A program made the position numbers and the translations under genes. Of a DNA stretch of 64,000 nucleotides, positions 44,804-58,447 are shown one piece after another. Under the pieces are notes generated by a model. The model was not told the origin of the DNA and made no database searches. It saw only the letters and a list, made by a program, of their open reading frames with translations. This stretch comes from Microdochium bolleyi (Eukaryota; Ascomycota; Sordariomycetes; Xylariales; Microdochiaceae): positions 806,001 through 870,000 of the forward strand of contig KQ964246.1 in NCBI GenBank assembly GCA_001566295.1, given 5' to 3'. Position 1 is the first letter of the stretch. Every line of letters starts with the position of its first letter.

Positions 44804-46611
44804 TCACAGGTTCTCTGCGCTTCTTCTGGTGGTCTCTGATTCCTCAGCCCGCCTCCAAGATGCCAGAGCGGTCACCGCTGCTAGGCCTGCAACAATGGTG
44901 CAAACTTGCATGTTGATCCTGTAGGCGTCACTGGCTAGCTGTCTAACGGTCTCGAGTGCACTTGGCGTGATGCTCGCAGAGACGAGCTGGTCGGGAGACA
45001 CATGGGCCAGCTCCGGTCCAAGTTTGGTGCCCAGAACCGCAGACGAGGCTGCAATACCTAGGCTGCCACCAAGAACTCGAAGTTGGGCAATGAGTCCCTG
45101 GGCAGATGCTTTGGGTACAAATCAGCACAGTCCAAGTGACTAGTAGGTTCAAAGTGATACTGACCGTGGTCTTCCGGGTTCGGCTCCAAGGCCGCTGTCA
45201 TTGTTGTTGTGGAGATACTGATGCCAAATCCAAGGCCCACGAAAACGAGGAATCCGAAAGCTTTCGCTTCTAGTTCCGGCTCGCTCGATAAAGTCGTGAG
45301 TAGCCCCGTCCCAACCATCGTCAGGCCTGCAGCGAGCATGAGCGCCGCCGTAGTGTTATTTCTGCGCCGAAGTAACACGGTCGATACCGCAACTCCTATC
45401 GCATTCGCGAAGAGCATCGGTATTAAGAGCAGTCCCGCGATCATGGCACTTTTTCCATTCACGATCTGAGACCTCAACGGAAACGCGAAGATGATCATGA
45501 TGTACACGAAACCAAGTAGGACAGTGTTGAGAAGTGCTGAAGTGTAGACGCTGTTGCGTAGCACATGCAAAGGCAAGGCTGGCATGAGGCGAGTCTTCCA
45601 GTACTTTGCAACAACCTGACTCCAGCCCAGGAGCGCCGCGAGGCAGGATAAGCCAAGGATCAGAGGCACAAGGAAGACGGCTTGCGACCACTGGTCGGGC
45701 TGTGAGGCTGCATTCTGGAACGAGAAGACCACCAAAACCACTGCACTGATGAGCAGTACAGACCCGACATAATCGATCTCGCCCCAGCGCCTTTTGCGGT
45801 GACCACCCTGCTGGTCTGATTGTGTCGGCCATGCTAGAAACGCAAGCCCAGTGGACAAGGCCCCGATCGGACCGCTAACATATTTTTGTGAGCTTCACAT
45901 TTTATGGCAAAGGTTGGGGAAGGATGTTCAAACTCACTTGATCCAGAATATCCAACGCCAACTGGCAAATTCGGTTAGAGCTCCGCCCAGTACGGGGCCA
46001 GCCACACTTGATAATGTGATGATCAAGCCGATCAGTGCCCCTGTGAATTGTTGCAGCTTCGGCGGCGCCAGCTCCAGGCTACATATCATACCGATGGAGT
46101 ACAAGCCGGATCCACCAACTCCCTGCAGTGCCCTGAATGCGATGAGCTGTGGCAACGTCTTCGCGAAACCGCAGGCAAGGGAGAACCCTATAAATATTAG
46201 ATAAAAGATCAAGAATGCGTTTCGCCGTCCGATCACGTCAGAGATCTGTGCAGACAGCACGGCCAGCGCGAGGTAGGACAGTGTATACGCCAGCGCGACC
46301 CAGTTGAGTTCCTGCAGGCTCTGAAATTCAGCACCGATGTGGAATAGGCTCGTTGCCACGATTGCGGCCTCGAGGAATGCCAGAAACAGGCCGATCGAGA
46401 TTCTGGATGGGCTATCTAGTCAGTATGGTGCCTCTGGCTGGATCGATTCGACGGAGAGCACGGACCCGATATAGAGGCAATAGACACGTGCGGTAGACAC
46501 GTCTTGGGAGTAAAGTCCACCGAGGTTGGTCTGTTTTGGCGTTGGCGTGGCGTCTTCGGCCAAAGGTGGCATCTTCTGGCCGCCAGCCGTCTGGCCCGGT
46601 GCTTCTGTCAT
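44804..46611 (-). CDS. MFS transporter, DHA2-like drug:H+ antiporter
   Basis: Four exons, 46611-46466, 46411-45938, 45874-45165 and 45108-44804, encode 544 residues. After a hydrophilic N-terminus, the first helices read ISIGLFLAFLEAAIVATSLF and LNWVALAYTLSYLALAVLSA, followed by the MFS motif A region SDVIGRRNAF and the motif C-like GLIITLSSVAGPVLGGALTE, then WRWIFWINGPIGALSTGLAF. The second half shows DYVGSVLLISAVVLVVFSFQ and PIHVLRN-type spacing, and the C-terminal helices ASAQGLIAQLRVLGGSLGIA, typical of 14-helix DHA2 exporters. Relatives export fungicides or small toxic metabolites. No biosynthetic genes lie nearby, so there is no evidence that it belongs to a metabolite cluster. The first donor (GTCCGT) and the third (GTCAGT) are weak but restore the frame exactly. 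Confidence 0.83.
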
Positions 46612-47872
46612 CGTCGCGATGTTGGTCCGGAAAGACTGGTCTCTGAGGCTCTGCATTGTCCTTTCTAAATAACGGGAAGCTTTGTGCAAGTCGTTCTTGG
46701 CCACAAAATCATTTCTCTTAAGGGACGTGTCTAACAAAAGTAGGGCAGCAAGGCTTTTGAAAGCCTCGGGCATAAGGTAACTATCCCACAGCCTCTTCAG
46801 CATCAGACAGGCGGCACTGGACGAGGTGTGAGTGCCCTGTATGAGCTGCCATAAGCTGGCCTGGTTGTACTCCACAAACATGCCTCTGTGCTGACGAACT
46901 TGTTGGTCCCTGGCAACAACGCGGACACTGCATTTGCCCGTCTGCCATGTTGGAGCATGCACGAGATGCGGTCAGCTATGTTTGTCGAGCGTGAAAGGTA
47001 TTGTTTGCAGCAACGTTTCCCGATATTGTTGGTCTGTAAGCCAGCTGTGGCGCCTGCAAGTGCGGCTCGCATTCGCACCTTTGGGGGCGGCTGGGTGGAG
47101 CTTGTTTCGATGCCGTTGACCTGGATAGGCCATTCATGTGTCCCGACTTTTCAGCTGGGCTTGGTGAACACATCGCACAATGTCTGGAGACTCTAAGGTG
47201 TTCGTGGCAGCGGTCTGGCTCTGTATCTTGAGCTTGACGGTATGGTTCTCGAGCCGTAGCTTGGGATCTTCATTCAGGTTCTGCGCAGAGTGACTCCGGG
47301 AATAGACCACAGAGCAATACATATTAGACACGTAAGAGATACGCTTTGCCTTGATGAGCAAATTACGCTCGGACCTGACAGTTCGCTTTTATGTACCGGC
47401 TCTGGGAGGAGTGTTTGCATCTCTGGGCATTGAGCCTTCGGAGCTCTCGCACCGCCAGCAGCCAGCCACAAAGGCCGGTGTTTCAGCCACTGAGCAGGAA
47501 GTGGTTGCTGCCTGAGCTGTGGCGGTGTTGTTACAGAGCGCGGAAGCTGGTGGGGTCCAGGTTTGGGGGCCATGTCAACCTCGTCCACTGCTTCCAGGTT
47601 CCAGGCGGTGCTGTCAGAGAGTCGGACGCCCAACGAACCGGCACCGGCACCTGTACTCTTGGACGACCAACAGTGCGGCTCATTCTTGGCCTCACACGCC
47701 TCAACGTCACACAAGCGATCTGCACTTTTATGGTCAGCTTCTGCCTTTTCCCTCGCATTATTCCACATACTTCTGGTCCGCGGCCAGCCAAGAGCGGACA
47801 AGATAACCCAAGCTCTACTGCTATCACAACACGGAGGTGCAGTGGGGTAGCTGTCGCCCTAGCCCGTTCAAG
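46612..47872. other. Divergent promoter region, DHA2 transporter / ULA1
   Basis: About 1.26 kb between divergent starts. Several 80-190-codon frames overlap on both strands without domains or coherent codon use. No RNA gene is recognised. Confidence 0.5.
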
Positions 47873-49731
47873 ATGACGGAAGTCGTGATGAGCCAGACAC
47901 CGCCCATCCTCCATGGGCCATCGGAGAAGGAGAAAAAGTACGACCGGCAGCTTCGGCTGTGGGCAGCCAGCGGTCAGGCTGCTCTCGAGTCTGCCCACAT
48001 CCTGCTGGTGAACTCTGGCGCCGGAACAGTGGGTGTTGAGGCTCTCAAGAACCTCGTTCTGCCCGGTATGTGTATATTCGCCAGGCATAGCTACTCGTTC
48101 GCTTGACCTCGCACATGGAGACTGACAACGAAGCTTCTAGGGATCGGCAAGTTCACGATTGCAGATGAGGCCGTCGTGACTGAAGCAGATCTCGGTGTCA
48201 ACTTCTTCCTCGACCAGAGCAGCTTGGGCCAGCTGCGCTCTGAGAGCTCTGCCAAGCTTCTGCAGGAACTGAACCCAGAAGTTGAGAGCGACTACTTCCC
48301 AAAGGATGGAGTGTGTGCCGACATCATCCCTCTTCTTGCTCTTTCGCCATTACTTACCACTCTGATCATAGGACAAACTTGACCTCAAGAAAGTTCTTGG
48401 AGCATCACCGTCCTTCACCGTGATCCTTTACTCCCACCCGATATCTCCAGAGAACCTCGCCATTATTGAGGAGTATGGGAAAGTTCACAATACGCCTTTG
48501 TTCGCCATGCACTCTGCTGGGTTCTATTCATACTTCCGCATAAATCTGCCCGGGACGTTTCCAGTTGTCGACACACACCCGGAAGTCGAGAAGACAACCG
48601 ACCTCAGATTGCTCAATCCATGGTCTGAGCTCACCGACTTCGCCGAGGAGATGACTCGCGATCTTGATAGCCTCGACAACCACAAGCACGGCCATGTTCC
48701 CTACCTCGTGCTCCTACTGCACTTTCTCAAGGAATGGCGAGACAAACACAGTGGAGAGAACCCTATATCGACAAAGGATAAGAAAGATTTTCGTGCCTTT
48801 GTCTTGTCCAGAATGCGCAGCGACAACCCTGAAGGCGGCGAAGAGAACTTCCAAGAAGCAGAGGCTGCGATCAACAAGAACGTGGTCGCTTCCCATCTCG
48901 AAGACGGCGTCAAGGAGATTTTTGAGCATCAGCTCACACACGAGGTACGATGCCTGCAAAGATCACCAAGTTCATGGCTGACCACAAGACAGTATGAGAA
49001 TCGCTCGACATTCTGGCTAGTGGTCGCTGCTGTGAAGCAGTTCTACGAAAAGCATGGTTGTTTGCCAGTCCCAGGTGCCATACCAGACATGAAGGCCGAA
49101 TCGGACGTATATGTCAAGCTGCAACGTGTTTACAAGAACAAGGCCCAGAAGGATGCCCGGGAAATCTTCGACACTGTGAAGTCGATGCCAGGCGGGGGCC
49201 GTGCAGAGTATGCAGACATCGAACTGTTTTGCAAGAATGCACGGTTCGTGAGACTGATCAATGCGGCGCAAGAAGCCAAAGGTCTTGATGCCATATTAGG
49301 TACGCTGAACACATCAGCCTGATTCGGCACTACCCAGAAACTGATTGTAATCTGTAGAGGCCGAACTCGCCAAGGATGCCGAAGCCGAAGCAATGTATGA
49401 GGCAACCGGCGGGGCGTTCAGCATGCCCAAATCCAACCTCTTCATATATCTCGCACTCCGGGCGACAGCACACCAGCCCGAAGCCACCGCAGGAGACATC
49501 ATCGATACCGTCTCTAAGCTCGTCCCCGGCGCAAAAGACAGCGAGCGTATGTTGCAGAGTGCTCAGGAGGTCGCCCGGGCACAGGGTGGCGAGCTCCACA
49601 ATATCTCGGCCTTGACGGGCGGCATGGTCGCGCAAGAGACCATCAAAATCATTACCAAACAGTACGTCCCCATTGACAACACATGCATATTCGACGGAAT
49701 AAGCAGCCGCTGCCAAGTCCTTCACCTGTAA
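47873..49731 (+). CDS. ULA1: NEDD8-activating enzyme E1 regulatory subunit (APP-BP1/Ula1)
   Basis: Five exons, 47873-48065, 48141-48310, 48372-48944, 48993-49299 and 49358-49731, encode 538 residues, the typical length. The adenylation-domain half begins EKEKKYDRQLRLWAASGQAA and continues HILLVNSGAGTVGVEALKNL and TIADEAVVTEADLGVNFFLD. Further landmarks are SPSFTVILYSHPISPENLAI, RINLPGTFPVVDTHPE, STFWLVVAAVKQFYEKHGCL and the C-terminal GGMVAQETIKIITKQYVPID followed by FDGISSRCQVLHL. Family knowledge: it pairs with Uba3 to activate NEDD8/Rub1 for cullin neddylation. As in the family, this half lacks the catalytic cysteine. Exon 3's upstream donor is GTGTGT rather than GTAAGT. A short out-of-frame stretch separates it from the divergent transporter. 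Confidence 0.93.
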
Positions 49732-50722
49732 GGGCGGGAGTGCCTTGAACAGGGGTCGGCTGGCTCAAACGGTCGACGCTGGAACGACGTTCCGCCTCCC
49801 TCGCGTCGACAGGAGTTAGCATCCACCACACACGCACACTTCCTGCAATCAAGCCACGAAGCGCTCGGCTTAGTGCGATGGACGCCTTGGCGCCTGCCAC
49901 GATACTACCTCACCATCATGAAGAGCCTCTCGACTACCAATCTGAGCGGTGGTAGTGGGGTCTGCGCCGGAACTGAGGCCCTGAAAGCGACTTTGCATTG
50001 CGGCGACATGCACGTCGCTACTCTTGCGGGTTGCAGGAAAAGGTGGCGGCGGCAACATGTTGATAGATGCTCCAGGTGACCGGCTATATCGCATCGCCAC
50101 TGTGGGGACAAGACAATAGATGAGATTTACAAAGCACACGGCCATCCGGATCCTGTCCACAGCTGCACACATGTGGAACTACTACTCCGTACGAAGTAGC
50201 GAGGTTACCACAGCGATTGCGGCGCATTGTCTCTTTAACGGCATCGCCCGTGCCTCCTCGCTTGTCACCCTGTCGGTAGAACCGAGACGGTAGCTCGCAG
50301 AATCCCAAGATCCGGAATCTGGGGTATGGGGAAGTTTACGGTAAGTGTGCCTCTGCCGACTTTGCTGAGCCGCATCGACTACCCAACCTGGCCAGTGAAA
50401 TGAATGACCTGACCTAGAAAGCTGTCTGCAATATCACCGGGCACTATGATCTCCAAGTGATGTGTCGCCCGGCAGTGGAATCCATCGGATCACCGTCCCC
50501 TTAAGTCCGCCACCCGTGCCTGGGGACTGACACATGAACGATGCTTCTGCATAATGGGCCCTCAGGTGCCTGGGCTGGGGTGAAAAGGCGGACAGACCCT
50601 GCTAGGTATAGCTTGTCACTATTACCGCCAGTCACCTCAGTTATCGCACCACCACCCATGAGTTCATCCTGCCGGGTGGTGAAAGATCGCCAGCTAACGG
50701 GCCAGGAGGGGTCGAAACAGGA

Positions 50723-50739
50723 CCCCCCCCCCCCTCCCC
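50723..50739 (+). repeat. Poly-C tract
   Basis: Twelve C residues followed by T and four more C. The G-rich complement could form non-B DNA. Such tracts are also prone to length error in sequencing. Confidence 0.8.
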
Positions 50740-53700
50740 ACCTCTTGACCTTGATTCCTCGGTACTTGACGTGGACGGAGAAGGACGTTGACTAAAGTCG
50801 ACACAGAAGCGAGCCGCTGCGAAGAGCCGAAGCCAACGACAAACAGTGTGCCTAGGGGACATGTTGTGGCGCAGGTGATCATCGTGGAGCAGCCACCGCT
50901 GCTGCCTTGTCGGCGAGATTACAACGCATGGTGGTCAAATCGTTCTTGCATGTTCGAAAAGCGACGACAGTGTTCAACCACGGATCCGTCGGCAGCATTG
51001 CCATGCTCATGTGACCACATTCGACATGACAAGCTCGAATCTGTCCTTCAAGTAATGTAACGTGAGGTGAGGGCCGCAGGTGAAGCGATGGGTTAGGGGT
51101 GCCGTCTTGCCTGGGGATGCAGAGCTATTCCCGTGGCTCTGCAGGAGGCATTTACAGACAGGAGCCTGCCGCGAGCAAAAGGCACACCGTCCTCTGGAAG
51201 CGAAATGCTAACGACAGGGCTTGGCTCGGACGATGCTTGGGGGCTGCTCGGATCGACGCGGTTAAGCACTGGTTCTCTTTCGGAAGGCGCTGGCAGGGGT
51301 GGCAGACGCGCAAGGGCAGTGACAGCTTCCGCTTCTGGCCCCAGCATCGGCGACCCCAGCCTGCCATCCTGCATGGCCAGGCCTCGGCGGCGAAATCATA
51401 CTTCCAAAGTTCTCTCCGCCAACCAGGCCAGCGACAGTCGACGGACGACCAGGTACGGACATGCGGCCCTGGCTGTCCTGCAGTTTCAGACCTCGGTGAC
51501 CTGTTCATGCCAGGTGCTCTCCTTCCGTCGAGTCATCTTCCCTGCCTGAGGACGGCAGTGCCGAACAACAGCATAGCGAAGCTGCTGTACCTTGAGGGCT
51601 ACGTACATGCACGCCGACATATCCACGCCGGCCAGGACGACATCATCGGCGCTCGAATAAGTCGCGAAACACCATTGTACCGCCTTGGCGGCCTCGGATT
51701 CCGCACGTGTATGCTCTGACACGGCCCTGTCGGTCAGCCTAGCAATATTACGCTTTGCAGGACACAGCTCGATATGATGACACCTCTATTCAAGACTTCC
51801 CCAGGCACGTTGGACCAATGACACTGGCTGCCGCTCAGGACCGGGGAAGCAGAGTGGGCTCTCTTTACGGGCTTTTGTATGTGCGGGCAGCTCGAGCCGC
51901 GCAGGTCTCGAGGCGTGCGCGGGTGCAGGCGACTAGATGCAGCCGGAACGAGTACCATCCCATCTAACCTGCTTGTCACGAGCTCGATCGCCTCGGCCGT
52001 GGCTGTCGATGCTTGGGAATGCCGCTTCCCCATGGGGAACCGTCATCGTTGAAAGCCCCAGCGTCAGCCCACAACAGCACGGGTCTTTGCCCAGCACACA
52101 ACACAGCGACTCGTGCAACTACGACCTGCCGGCTGCAATAGCCTGAAGGCAGTTGAGACAGCACACCACCATCCGCCAAACGGACCCTCAATGCATGCGC
52201 GGGTCTGGTGAGGTGCCAGCATATACGCCGCTTGCCAGGTGCCCTCGACGCGGTTTGCTGCTTTGGGGCCGTTGCTGTGGGTTCTTACTTACCTTGCTCT
52301 GGGGTGGTCCTCTGTCGAGTTCTCCCACCAGCCATGTCAACAGATCGGCAACCCCAGTCTGGAGCAGCACCCTTGCCCATCATACCCCGGAAAATCGTCT
52401 TTAGGCGAACCAATCATTTTTGCGGGATGGCCGATTTCATTTTTGCCTATATGCAGCAGGTCATAAGTCCAGGTCGAGCAGGAACGCCGACGCGCAAAGA
52501 AGTCATGATCACCATTCAAAACTCGCAGGGAGTGGACCCCTACCTTGACGACTACCGGCACTGTTGTCGACCGTCGGCCCTGACTATGTCACCTTCTCGT
52601 CACTCTCCGCGGGGCACTTCCTCCCCGTTGACATTTTAGTTTGACCCCATGCGCGACGGACAGGCATTCCTGTAGCTTTTGCGATTTCGAGCGGCCCGAA
52701 CCTCCTAGTAGCTGCGACGCTCTGAACCCCGCAATGCTCGAGGGATACGACAACTTAGTGAAACAAGCCTGGCTGTCAGTCTCACTGCGCACACTTGCAG
52801 CCTCTGCGGCGGGAAATGACGTTCGTGCTGCAGAAGCCTCAAAGAGTCATCCTGGGTCTGCCCAAAAGCCTACTGCGCGTTGTGCATCGTCGGCTTCAGC
52901 TCGCCTTTCAGAATCTCCGTCTTATCGGAGTTTTGAGGATCCGGGGCGTCCGACTATGAATTGATTTCTTGGTCGTGAGCTGTTGTGAACGCCTCAAGGG
53001 CGTCGGTCGCAGCAGGATTAATCTATGGCGCATGTCAGGTGCCCACGCGCATGCACTCCAGGTTTTTTGCCCGACAGGGTGGCGGCCAGACTGCAAGCAT
53101 AGCGAAGTGCAAGGGGTCAGATCTTGTGGCTTGCGTCCTTGTACCATGTACGGTCCACAGCGCGCTGGATTGTGGTTATGCTGCCCTAGCCCAGTGTGGA
53201 AAAGGTGCAAACTCGACAACGAAACGACCACTGACGAGCAAGCTCCCCATGCCACTAATGCGGGACATGCATGAGGATAGACGGCATATTCTTCCGCACC
53301 TCCTAAGCGACAGAAGCGACAGCGGCGCCCACGACGCAGCACGAAGACGTGGTGTTGACACCAGTCTCGCCGCCATGGCTGCCGCTGCCGCAACTCTCTG
53401 AGTGGTCGGACAGCAAAACAGCAGCGCCGCTGAAGATGTCTGCCTGCATACAGACTGCAGGGAGGAGAGCAAAGTCATCACACAGCAAGATCTGGATTCG
53501 GCTCGTTCCGCGAAGGCACGGACAGCCCATGACACGCAGCCGGACCACCGTTTTGAGAGTCCGGCTTGGGAACGCAAGCACGGACGCCTGCTGATCAGCC
53601 CGCCGAGCTGACGAACGCCGGCGGGTGAGCGACAAAGCAAAAATATATTCAAGACATGTTACAGGTGACCCTTCGATCGTGGTGAGTAGTGCAGGTGAGA

Positions 53701-54369
53701 TGATGGTGCGTGGGCGCCTGGGACACTGCTTGCATTGACGGTCGGGTTGTGGGCGCGGCGGGACGAGCTGCCAACCTCAGAATGGGCTCACCTCGGTCGC
53801 ACTACGAGGGGCCCGGCTCTTGTCCACCCCGCCAGCGAGGAAGCTTGACGTCTGTGACGTGGTTTGTCGTTTTGTCGTGGCAGGGATGACCCCTGCTGGA
53901 CTCGAGTCGAGCCGCGCAGTGTACGGGACAACTGCCGGACGAGTGGCCGCTCAACCTGAGCAGTCTCGTCGTCTGATATTCGCCCACTCGAGTGGGACTA
54001 TGCCCTAGGAGGATGGCCCTGGGCTCCGGAACCCTCGAGCTTCCGTTACCGGCCTGGTCCTGGTCGTCGCCCGCACGTTGTGCGATGACTTGTCACAACG
54101 AGCCGTGAACCCGGCAGACTCCAAGGACCTGACACGGCAGAGGAGGCACCCCTGTCTCACGAGATCGCAGCCAATCGCTTCTTCTCGACAATCTCTATAC
54201 TGGAGAAGCAGCCCTTCTAGAGCGTCTGGGATTCTGAGATGAGCCCCGCTCGGGCAGGGCGTGTCGACGGCGCCTACGCAGTATTAGGAATGTGCTGGGT
54301 TATCGGCAATGATCGATCGAGTCGTGATCGAGGTGCTCTGCGATGTGACGCCTGTGACCTGTCAGTCAC

Positions 54370-54401
54370 GGCAGCTCCTGGGCAGCTCCTGGGCAGCTCC
54401 T
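54370..54401 (+). repeat. Short tandem repeat (GGCAGCTCCTG)
   Basis: The unit GCAGCTCCTGG is repeated three times head to tail with the last unit incomplete. It lies in non-coding sequence and has no known role. Confidence 0.7.
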
Positions 54402-55780
54402 GATACCCGGCATTGCTATTTTTGCAACGAGCAACAAGGGATCGGCTCGACAGGCACTCGGGCTGCCTGGGGCTGTGTGACGGACTCGAACGAGTCGAAC
54501 GAGGCCAGGCGATGGTGCATTACTCGCTGTCGGGTCGAGTGCTTCATCCAGAGTGCGGAGCAAATGGCCGGCGTGTTCCTGGCGGCGCCAGAACAGCCGG
54601 CAAGGTACCGTGCTCGAGGCACCGCGGCCCCTGGGCACCCCACCCCGCTGCGAATCTTGTTCTGCTTGGTGGCTTTCGCTGTTCCCTCCCGTTTTTCCTC
54701 GGCCCCTGCCCGGCACCCCTGCTTCGGCTCAAACGCTCGACTCGATGCTGATCGACACTGCCAGCCAGCGGCACATCGCCAGATCCCAGGGCAGTGTCCC
54801 ATGGGCCATGCCGTTTGGCCTTCCCAATCCTGCCACGCACCCCGTGCTCGCCCTCCTGTCAGGCTGCCTGCCACGCGAGCTCAAGCTGTCAGTCATGCAC
54901 GACGGCTGCCCGCAGCCTCGACACATGTCGACTGTGTATCAGTCTCTGGCACAGGGCCACAGAGCAGAGTGCCTGATGCCGAGGCTGTCCAGGCTGTCCC
55001 GGCTGCTTGTCCTTTTGTCTGGCGGGGCTTCGACGACAATGGCGGAAACAACACTCGGGCCAGCAGACACTGCCGTGTTTCGCGATCGTACGCGCACAGC
55101 CGCCCACCGCAGAACCGCGCGTCTTTAAGCTCAAAACGTGACCGCCCAGTTCCAGCAAGCCCTTGAAGCTGGGGGGCGGTGATATCCAGACCCTCCCGTC
55201 CGTGCAGAACCCGTCTTGGAGGGGAGTGAGTGGCCCCCCTTGAGGTGACGGTTAGCAGCACACAGACATAATAATACCCTTCCCAGTCCTCATCATATTG
55301 TGTGGATGGGTACTTGGTACACTCCTCCACACCCCCGGGCACTCTCCACAGTCCAGAGTGTGGACGACTAAGGTACATGCATGGCCGGCATTAACCTGCC
55401 TTGGTCCATCGGGCAAGGGTTGCTGTGGCCATTCCGAACCTCGACGGCTTGGTCAGTGGTCACTAACACCATGGCATGGTCCCCAGGGTGGCGGGTTTCT
55501 CCGCCGGCTCGACCTCAGGCCTCCACAGGCACCAAGAGCCCGTTCATCTCGTCGACCGCCACAGAGACATGGCAGGGGACTCTCCGGCATCACGTATATA
55601 GTCTTTCACTCCGCCACCAGGGGGAGCTCAACCCGAAATAAGTGTTCTAGGGAGCACTACACAGTCGTGTAAAGAGTCGTTGATCGGCAGTACCTACAGT
55701 GCTTCACCTGTCCTCCTGCGTCTTTGACTTATACCCCTTGCACCACTACACTCTTCTTCCACGACGACAGGTCAAACACA

Positions 55781-58447
55781 ATGGCGCCTTCCATCACCAT
55801 ACCTGCCCAAGGAGGCATGTTCCATACCTGTGAGTGGGCGATAGTAGCATGGTCCGCCGTGGCCCAGTCACAGCTAACACTCCGTAGTCCAAGGAGTGAC
55901 ACCTCGCAAGCAATCCGCAGAATCGTCAGAGGGATCCAGGTCCAGCCACGCCGGGGTCTCGAAGAGAATCACGACACCACACGCTTGTGCCGAGTGCAAG
56001 CGCCGCAAGATGTAAGCATATTGCCATCTCCAAACTTGAGGCTCGAGTCGGCACACTAACACCGCCAAAGTCGTTGCGACGGACAACAACCCTGCAGTCA
56101 ATGCTTGTCGAGCCGTGCTCCGAAGCGATGTTTCTATGACAAGCACCGCCAGAGAGTCATCCCATCACGAAAGTATGTTGATTGCTACTCTCGCATGCAC
56201 ATTTTGGGGGCGGGCTCACTAACATCTCCAAGGACATTGGAAGCCTTATCACAATCACTCGAGGAGTGCCGCTCCATCCTGAAGCGGTTATTCCCTAGTC
56301 AAGATATCCAGGCTCTGCTGCCTCTTCACCGACAACAACTACTCGAGCTACTTGGGAAGCCCGACAATGGCGCCGCCAACGGACTACCATCACCACCACT
56401 CAACCCTTCCCCAGTCCCTCTCGACATGAGTTCGCCATCAGAGAACGGCTTCTCTGCCTTGGAGCACATGTCCTGCCAGGATGTGGACTGGGACGAGGAT
56501 CACCACTCGAACCAGAGTCTCTCGGACGTAGCCGACGATGTCAGCTCTCTCTCATTCTCCGCGGACCGCCAAGCCTCCTACCTGGGTGCATCTTCCATAA
56601 AGGCTGCGCTCATGGTGATGCTGAAGGTCCAGCCTGGACTCCGGAACACGATGACTACACCCTCATTCAGCAGTGTCGAGATCGGTCACAACATGCCAGT
56701 CATGAAGCAGAAGAGTACGACGCCGACGGAGCCACAACGCGTGCCTTGGTCGTGGAAGGGCCAGACACTCATCGACGCATACTTCAAGCGGATACATATC
56801 TTCATCCCGATGCTGGACGAGGCATCCTTCCGCGCCGACTACCTCGAAGGTCAGCGGTTCGACGTGCCCTGGCTGGCGCTCCTCAACGCAGTCTTCGCTA
56901 TGGGCAGCATCGTCGCGATGAAGTCTGACGACTACAGCCACCTCAACTACTACACTCGGGCGATGGAGTACCTTCCTATTGAGTCCCTGGGTAGCAACCA
57001 CATCGAGACTGTCCAGGCCTTGACGCTCATCGGCGGCTACTACCTCCACTACATCAACAGACCCAACATGGCGAACGCAGTGCTGGGAGCAGCCATCCGC
57101 ATGGCGAGCGCCCTGGGCCTGCACCGCGAGAGCCTCGCATATGCGCCTAGCGGGAGCAGCAACGACATCACGGCCACAGAGACACGCAGGCGCACCTGGT
57201 GGAGTCTGTTCTGCCTCGACACCTGGGCCACAACCACACTCAGCCGGCCATCCTTTGGCCGCTGGGGTCCTGCAATCAACATCAGGGCCCCCGAGGCTGG
57301 GGTTGCCTCCGGGCGTGACTCGGCGCAGCACGCTGGCATCCTGCCGCTGATTGAGAACATCAAGTTCTGCAAGATTGCTACGCAGGTGCAGGATCTGCTT
57401 GCCATCTCCCCGCTGCTACGCGCCGAGGACCGATGCAACCTTGACGGCGAGCTCGTCAAGTGGTTCAGCAGCCTGCCATGGCTACTCCGCACCAGCGACC
57501 CCTGCGCGGAGCCGCTCTTCATTGCCCGCTGCGTGATGAAGTGGCGGTACCAGAACCTGCGGATGCTCCTGCACCGTCCCGTGCTGCTCAACCTGGCCAG
57601 CAGCGGAGCGTCCCACGCCGCCGAGCACGACATTGTCGCCGTCGAGGCCTGCCGCGACCTTGCCCGGCAGACCATCGAGGATATCTCGCGCGAGTGGGCC
57701 CGCAACCAGATGTCGGGCTGGAACGCCGTCTGGTTCCTCTACCAGGCGGCCATGATCCCGCTCGTCAGCATCTTCTGGCAGTGGGACAGCCCGCGCGTGC
57801 CCGAGTGGCAGAAACAGATCGACATGGTCCTCGAGCTGCTCGAGCAGATGGAGGACTGGTCCCTCGCCGCGCAGCGCAGCCGCGAGGTCGTCTGGCGCAT
57901 GTACGAGGCGTCCCGCCAGCTCGAGCCCACGCTCCTGCGCCGCCGGGCCAGCAGCCACCACGCCGCCGCCGCCGCATCTGCCACGTCTACTACAGCGCCC
58001 TTGCAGATGAGCCTTATTACTTCTGCCACCACTGCTACAGGGGTCACTGCTTCCGCTGCCGGCAACATGCTGTCTATCAGCGGCACCGGCAGTGTCGGCG
58101 GCGAGATCCACATGTCCCCCATTGGGCTGGAACCCGAGGGCTTCGGAGACATGATGAAGATGCTCGACCAGCACGGCCTGTGGAGCATGGACGGCATGGT
58201 CTGGGACATGTCTGGCACCTCGGTCCCCGGCGGCGCGGGGCCCGCCGAGGACGACGACTGGACGTCACAGTACAACCACCACAACAACGGCGGTGGCGGC
58301 CTCCCAACAGGCGACGGCAGGTTCGTCGACTACGGGGCCATGCTTGGGGCAGGTGCTGCTGCGGTGGCGGGGCCCGGCAGCAGCTGCGGGACCGGCGGCA
58401 GCGACGACGGCGGCGTTGAGCCGTCGCCTTTCTCCTTTGCCCAGTGA
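55781..58447 (+). CDS. Zn2Cys6 binuclear-cluster transcription factor with fungal-specific regulatory domain
   Basis: Four exons, 55781-55829, 55888-56011, 56071-56172 and 56233-58447, encode 829 residues. The zinc cluster is assembled from exons 2 and 3: HACAECKRRK | IRCDGQQPCSQC then LSSRAPKRCFYDKHRQR, giving the spacing C-x2-C-x6-C-x5-C-x2-C-x8-C at about residues 46-75. A short coiled-coil-like dimerisation stretch follows (LEALSQSLEECRSILKRLFP). The fungal_trans domain occupies about 245-600: IDAYFKRIHIFIPMLDEASF, WLALLNAVFAMGS, ETVQALTLIGGYYLHYINRP, RRRTWWSLFCLDTWATTTLS and WRYQNLRMLLHRPVLL. The tail is Gly/Ala/Ser-rich with an acidic DDDW patch, a possible activation region. The Gal4-like layout is clear, but I cannot name an orthologue or target pathway. 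It stands alone within a large gene-poor region. Confidence 0.88.

Larger units (their letters stand above)
49732..55780. other. 6 kb gene-poor region upstream of the Zn2Cys6 regulator
   Basis: No gene with recognisable domains or a coherent exon structure is found on either strand. Open frames of up to about 285 codons (e.g. 54309-55166) exist but overlap several others and read as shuffled Ser/Arg/Pro/Cys-rich sequence. Local features are a 12-bp C run at 50723-50734, a short tandem repeat at 54370-54401, and a CT/CA-rich leader near 55700-55780. The region probably holds a long promoter and 5' untranslated region of the regulator, and possibly non-coding transcripts. Confidence 0.45.

Noticed and set aside
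44804..46611. Idea that the DHA2 transporter marks a secondary-metabolite cluster
   Set aside because: No polyketide synthase, peptide synthetase, terpene cyclase, P450 or methyltransferase gene occurs within the window; the neighbours are housekeeping genes.
51099..51719. 206-codon plus-strand open frame in the gene-poor region
   Set aside because: Three overlapping frames of similar length on both strands and no conserved-looking segment.
54309..55166. 285-codon plus-strand open frame upstream of the regulator
   Set aside because: Overlaps several other open frames on both strands, has no domain, no coherent codon bias and no plausible membrane or signal features.
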